A DNA stretch of 8,447 nucleotides from Muribaculaceae bacterium (GTDB taxonomy: Bacteria; Bacteroidota; Bacteroidia; Bacteroidales; Muribaculaceae): positions 1-8,447 of the forward strand of contig VSPG01000057.1 of the NCBI GenBank assembly GCA_009775265.1, read 5' to 3'. This document shows positions 5,140 through 8,447 of the stretch, in pieces. Within the stretch, counting starts at the first letter, position 1; each line of letters begins with the position of its first letter. The notes under the pieces were generated by a model. That model searched no databases. It was not told the DNA's origin and saw only the letters and a list, made by a program, of their open reading frames with translations. The position numbers and the translations under genes are program-made.

Positions 5140-7119
5140 ATGAGAAAAATCGCTTTTTCATTTCTTTTGGCCCTTGCCTCCGCTTCGGCCGGTGCGCAGA
5201 ACCCCTACCTGCCTCTTTGGGAACATCTTCCCGACGGCGAGCCACGCGTGTTTGAAGACCCCGACGCCCCCGGCAAATACCGCGCCTACATAATAGGCTC
5301 GCACGACATTTCCTACGACCGCTACTGCGGCAACGACATACGCATGTGGTCGGCGCCAGTCGAGGATCTCAGCCAATGGCGCGACGAAGGCCCCATTTTC
5401 TCATGGTTCGTCAACGGACAATGGGACACCATGTACGCCCCCGACCTTGTAGAAGTCAACGACCGCACCACCGGAAAGAAGACATACTGGCTCTACCCGC
5501 ACTCTCGCGGATGGCGCCGCGTGGCCATGGTGTGCAAATCCGACAGGCCCGACGGCCCATTCACTCCGGTCAACCTCACCCCCGACGGCACACAGTGCGT
5601 GCCCGGGTCGCTTATTGATTTCGACCCGTCGGTGTTCGTCGAGACTATAACCGACAAACGTGACAAAGACTACGACCGCGGTTTCCGGGCCTACGTGTAC
5701 TACGGCTTCCGCCACAGCACCGCTTTCGAGCTCGATCCCGACAACATGTACGCAGTGCGTCCCGGCACAGAAATCCACGACTATTTCATCCCCGCAAGCG
5801 AGCGCTATGGCGAAATACGCGACCCGGAAGGCACCGAATATCCGGCGCTCTACAAAGACCAGAATCCCGGCGATTTCAATTTCTTCGAGGCATCGTCCAT
5901 CCGAAAGGTCGGCAACAAATACATAATGGTTTTCTCTGGCTACAGCGGCCCAGACTACGGCCTCGGCTCCACCAACTCCGCACTGCGCTACGCCTATGGC
6001 GACTCGCCTCTCGGCCCGTGGCGTTCGGGCGGCGTGCTTGTCGACTCCCGCGGTGTGGTACCCAATCACGACGGCTCGCACCTCACCACCACCAATGCAG
6101 CCCACAACACCCATGGCTCGCTTCAGGAAATCAACGGACAATGGTATGTGTTCTACCACCGCCCGCCACGCTGCTTCGGCAATGCCCGCCAGGCAATGGT
6201 AGCCCCTGTCAAGATTACATGGGACAAGAAAAAAGTGGCCGACGGCGGACAAGTGCATATCACAGCCTACGACCCCTATGCCAAAAACAACGAATGGACA
6301 GCTGCAGCGTCCGACGGCACAGAATACAAAGGAGCAGAAGTCACCAGCGAGGGATTCCAGATTTTCGGTCTGCCGCCCTACCGCTACTATTCGGCTGGCA
6401 TCGCGTGCTACATGACCGGAAACGACTGGCTCCAGGACAACCACGACGTATGGCATGACGGCATGGACCTTAAAGACATCACCGACGGCGGCATCGTCGG
6501 ATTCAAATACTTCGGATTCGGAGGTCTTGACAAAGACGCCAAAGGCGTCAAAGCCTTCCGCGGCACCCTCCCCGGCGACGGCACACGCCTGTCGCTCAAC
6601 CTCACCCCCGACACCAAGCAAGGATTCCGCATCCGTGTGATGCTCGACGGCCCTTACGCCAACGACACATGGCACGGACGCGAAATAGCCGTTGTCGACG
6701 TGCCCGCAGGCACCCCTAAAGAAGCGCGCAGCTATGAAGTGGCAGTGCCCGGAGTAGAAGGCCTCAAAGGCAAACACGCCATCTATCTTGTGGCAGAAGG
6801 CCCCGACTGCAAATTCACCCTCCACGGCATCGGATTTGCCAAAGAAGGCATGCAGTGCACCCCGCCGGCAGTACCGTCGGTAGAAATCTACGCCGACGGC
6901 AAAAAACTCAATATCCCCGCCACACCTGTGCGGTGCACCAATGCCAACGGCCTCACCGACGCCATCCGCTACCAGCTCTACGCTCCTATCACAGACAGTT
7001 CAAAACTCGAGGTAAAAAGCGACGGCGCGATAGACATCGAAATAGGCAAAATCACCGATGGCCGCGCCACCATAAAGTGCAGCTATAACGGCAACGACAA
7101 ACTGTTCCTCATAAACTGA
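5140..7119 (+). CDS. Exported glycoside hydrolase family 43 enzyme with C-terminal beta-sandwich domains
   Basis: A 659-residue exported enzyme. Residues 1-19 are a signal peptide (basic MRK, hydrophobic core, ASAGA-Q cleavage site); no lipobox cysteine follows. Residues about 22-370 form a GH43-type five-bladed propeller. Likely catalytic residues are a base Asp in RVFEDPD (Asp40 or Asp42), the pKa-modulating Asp102 in MYAPD and the acid Glu250 in FNFFEASS. NTHGSL (His325) and WYVFYHR (about 335-341) fit the last blade. Residues about 400-567 look like a CBM6-type sandwich (DITDGGIVGFKYFGF, then GKHAIYLVAEG...LHGIGF), and about 573-659 are a further beta-rich tail I do not recognise. GH43 enzymes usually release arabinose, xylose or galactose from plant polysaccharides; the exact linkage cannot be read here. 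A 16-bp gap to an SGNH esterase indicates an operon. The CBM call is less sure than the GH43 call. Confidence 0.87.
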   Translation: MRKIAFSFLLALASASAGAQNPYLPLWEHLPDGEPRVFEDPDAPGKYRAYIIGSHDISYDRYCGNDIRMWSAPVEDLSQWRDEGPIFSWFVNGQWDTMYAPDLVEVNDRTTGKKTYWLYPHSRGWRRVAMVCKSDRPDGPFTPVNLTPDGTQCVPGSLIDFDPSVFVETITDKRDKDYDRGFRAYVYYGFRHSTAFELDPDNMYAVRPGTEIHDYFIPASERYGEIRDPEGTEYPALYKDQNPGDFNFFEASSIRKVGNKYIMVFSGYSGPDYGLGSTNSALRYAYGDSPLGPWRSGGVLVDSRGVVPNHDGSHLTTTNAAHNTHGSLQEINGQWYVFYHRPPRCFGNARQAMVAPVKITWDKKKVADGGQVHITAYDPYAKNNEWTAAASDGTEYKGAEVTSEGFQIFGLPPYRYYSAGIACYMTGNDWLQDNHDVWHDGMDLKDITDGGIVGFKYFGFGGLDKDAKGVKAFRGTLPGDGTRLSLNLTPDTKQGFRIRVMLDGPYANDTWHGREIAVVDVPAGTPKEARSYEVAVPGVEGLKGKHAIYLVAEGPDCKFTLHGIGFAKEGMQCTPPAVPSVEIYADGKKLNIPATPVRCTNANGLTDAIRYQLYAPITDSSKLEVKSDGAIDIEIGKITDGRATIKCSYNGNDKLFLIN

Positions 7120-7135
7120 TAGATTATTTCAGTAA

Positions 7136-7846
7136 ATGAGACATCTTTCCGTTCTTACATCCGCAGTGCTCCTGGCAGCCATACCGTCGGCTGCCGGGGG
7201 CACTGCGGCCGCACAACGCGAATACTGGGGGAACTTCGAACGTTACGCAGCCGACAACGCCCGCGTGGCCGCCTTGCCGCTTTCTGAGCGTCGCGTAGTG
7301 TTCATGGGCAATTCCATCACCGATTTCTGGCCGGGCAACCACCCATCGTTCTTCGCCGACAACCATTTCATCGGCCGTGGCATATCCGGCCAAAGCACCT
7401 ACCAGTTCCTCTCCCGTTTCCGCGACGACGTGATAAACCTGCGCCCCGAACTCGTAGTGCTCAACGCCGCCACCAACGACTGCGCCGAAAACACCCACCC
7501 CTACGATCCCGACCGCACCATGGGCAACATCATATCCATGTGCGAGCTCGCCAGCGCGGCAGGCATAAAAGTGATTCTTACCTCCACCCTGCCTGCAGCC
7601 GCTTTCTATTGGAATCCCTCTATTACCGACGCAGCCGGGCGAATCTCCGACCTCAACCGCCGCATACGGGTCTACGCCGAAAACAATTCTATCCCCTATG
7701 TCGATTATTACACAGCCATGGTACACGGCGCCGACCGCGCCCTCAACCCTGACTACACCGCCGACGGCGTGCATCCCAACGCCCAAGGCTACGCTGTCAT
7801 GGAAGCCCTCATCCTACCGGCCATCCAAAAAGCATTAGGCGAATAG
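7136..7846 (+). CDS. Exported SGNH/GDSL-type esterase
   Basis: A 236-residue exported hydrolase. The N-terminus (about residues 1-26, MRHLSVLTSAVLLAAIP..., ending GGTAAAQ) is a signal peptide. SGNH blocks are complete: catalytic Ser60 in FMGNSITD, oxyanion Gly85 in GRGISGQST, Asn114 in NAATND, and Asp210 with His213 in ADGVHPN. The mature domain has normal length and no added module. Such enzymes remove acetyl or other acyl esters, and SGNH esterases often accompany glycosidases that act on acetylated xylan, pectin or host glycans. It begins 16 bp after the GH43 stop with no promoter or terminator between, so the two are co-transcribed and probably act on the same glycan in the periplasm or at the surface. 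The acyl group removed is unknown. A strong terminator follows. Confidence 0.9.
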   Translation: MRHLSVLTSAVLLAAIPSAAGGTAAAQREYWGNFERYAADNARVAALPLSERRVVFMGNSITDFWPGNHPSFFADNHFIGRGISGQSTYQFLSRFRDDVINLRPELVVLNAATNDCAENTHPYDPDRTMGNIISMCELASAAGIKVILTSTLPAAAFYWNPSITDAAGRISDLNRRIRVYAENNSIPYVDYYTAMVHGADRALNPDYTADGVHPNAQGYAVMEALILPAIQKALGE

Positions 7847-7865
7847 CGCCCCCGGCTTTACATTT

Positions 7866-7910
7866 CGCGCATTTTTATTGTTTGTTTCAATAAAAATGCG
7901 CGTTTTTCTT
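7866..7910 (+). terminator. Intrinsic terminator of the GH43-SGNH operon
   Basis: CGCGCATTTTTATTG (7866-7880) and CAATAAAAATGCGCG (7888-7902) form a perfect 15-bp stem with a 7-nt loop, TTTGTTT. TTTTTCTT (7903-7910) follows directly. It lies 20 bp after the SGNH stop codon and is a textbook intrinsic terminator. Confidence 0.9.
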
Positions 7911-7939
7911 GTATATGTAATATTTTTTACATATGTTTG
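7909..7939 (+). promoter_or_regulatory. Promoter of the small secreted protein gene
   Basis: TTG (7909-7911), a 20-bp spacer and TATGTTTG (7932-7939) fit the Bacteroidota consensus. The -33 box starts inside the T tract of the previous terminator. Transcription would start near 7946, leaving a leader of about 22 nt before the ATG at 7968. Confidence 0.6.
7913..7934. promoter_or_regulatory. Inverted repeat in the promoter spacer, candidate operator
   Basis: ATATGTAA (7913-7920) and TTACATAT (7927-7934) are exact inverted copies separated by 6 bp (TATTTT). They fill the space between the -33 and -7 boxes and touch the -7 box, a typical place for a repressor dimer. The region is AT-rich, so chance symmetry is possible. 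Confidence 0.4.
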
Positions 7940-7967
7940 CAAAATCTAAAAAACCTTAAACCTCTCC

Positions 7968-8396
7968 ATGAAAAGAACACTATTGCCCGCCCTATTGCTT
8001 TTCTACTCATCCTTTGCCATCAAAGGCCAAAGCAATACAGCCATACCAGATATAAAGATTACCACAACCTATGAATATTCATATACAGAGGATGGTAATG
8101 TTGCAACGCGAACCATAAAAACCCATTCACAGCTACCCGATTCTACCGCCACCCCCAATCCTGCAATTACCATTATGGTATCTCCTTTGATAGCAACTAC
8201 CAAAATTACAGCCATAATTGACACAGACATTGATTTAGGGATATTTTCCTACCAATATAAAATTCTCAATGTTAATACCGCTATGGTTCATCGTCAAGGC
8301 TACATCCAGGACATGCGCACAACTATAGATGTCAGTTCTTTAGCTTCAGGATACTACTTAATAGTAATATTTAAGTATCTCGTAAAAATAAATTAA
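7968..8396 (+). CDS. Small secreted protein with a C-terminal tail resembling a type IX sorting domain
   Basis: A 142-residue protein. Residues 1-21 are a signal peptide (MKRTLLPALLLFYSSFAIKGQ). Residues about 22-66 are polar and rich in Thr, without a recognised domain. From about residue 70 to the end the pattern resembles a type IX secretion C-terminal domain or DUF3244-like strand set: MVSPLIATTKIT (where VYPNPATDKIT-like residues usually stand), a middle YKILNVNTAMVHRQG strand pair, then TTIDVSSLASGYYLIVI near the end. The proline-asparagine signature is not intact (SPLIATT), so sorting function is doubtful. The gene is clearly more AT-rich than the GH43 and SGNH genes, suggesting a different history or low expression. 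It has its own promoter. The protein may be a free-standing small beta protein rather than a cargo with a tail. Function unknown. Confidence 0.7.
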   Translation: MKRTLLPALLLFYSSFAIKGQSNTAIPDIKITTTYEYSYTEDGNVATRTIKTHSQLPDSTATPNPAITIMVSPLIATTKITAIIDTDIDLGIFSYQYKILNVNTAMVHRQGYIQDMRTTIDVSSLASGYYLIVIFKYLVKIN

Positions 8397-8447
8397 TGTA
8401 TTGACATGTTAAGCCGCAGGTCTACAGAAATTAATCATGTATCGTTT
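8397..8447. other. Window end, nothing recognised
   Basis: The last 51 bases follow the stop codon of the small secreted protein gene. I see no hairpin terminator, promoter box or start of another gene here. Confidence 0.4.

Noticed and set aside
5401..6825. 474-residue open frame on the minus strand inside the GH43 gene
   Set aside because: It mirrors the GC-rich codon usage of the GH43 gene, is rich in Val, Ala and Gly with no domain, and lies wholly antisense to a well-supported enzyme.
7124..7786. 220-residue minus-strand open frame opposite the SGNH gene
   Set aside because: Gly/Val-rich shadow of a complete SGNH esterase with all catalytic blocks.

Overview
The window reads as a chromosomal segment of a gut-type Bacteroidota, most likely order Bacteroidales and plausibly Muribaculaceae-like. 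The phylum call rests on promoters of the Bacteroidota form (TTG, 19-20 bp spacer, TAnnTTTG) in front of several genes, very short leaders without clear Shine-Dalgarno sequences, an OxyR of the Bacteroides type, a GH43 plus SGNH carbohydrate pair, and a small secreted protein with a tail like the type IX secretion sorting domain. The family-level call is a guess. No rRNA, tRNA, CRISPR array, intact transposase or integrase was seen.

Layout. On the minus strand: a Fic-type AMP transferase with its own N-terminal inhibitory motif and a C-terminal winged helix (63-1178), with a perfect 24-bp palindrome just upstream (1216-1239). Then about 490 bp with no convincing gene (1179-1668). Then an OxyR-type LysR regulator with its two redox cysteines (1714-2640) and a hairpin terminator. 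Divergent from oxyR, through two overlapping and well-formed promoters, runs a two-gene plus-strand unit: a membrane polyferredoxin of the NapH/CcoG type (2805-3491) and a cytosolic thioredoxin (3491-3817), joined by a 1-base stop/start overlap. A perfect 20-bp-stem hairpin follows (3821-3865).

Next is a second plus-strand unit: a RimJ/RimL-like GNAT acetyltransferase (3914-4450) and a YdeI/OmpD-associated family protein (4447-5019), joined by an ATGA overlap. A third unit has its own strong promoter (5060-5090) and encodes an exported GH43 glycosidase with accessory beta domains (5140-7119) and an exported SGNH esterase (7136-7846), ending at a textbook terminator (7866-7910). The last gene (7968-8396) is an AT-rich small secreted protein. 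Its promoter starts inside the preceding terminator's T tract and carries an inverted repeat in its spacer.

How the genes fit together: oxyR with the polyferredoxin and thioredoxin looks like a peroxide or redox-stress module, in which OxyR may control the divergent operon. The GH43 and SGNH pair probably removes arabinosyl/xylosyl-type and acyl decorations from a plant or host glycan, but it lacks a SusC/SusD pair inside the window. The most interesting unexplained signals are the palindromes placed at promoters (fic, oxyR/polyferredoxin, small secreted protein), the long hairpin without a U tract, and the minimal protein that is mostly a sorting-like tail.
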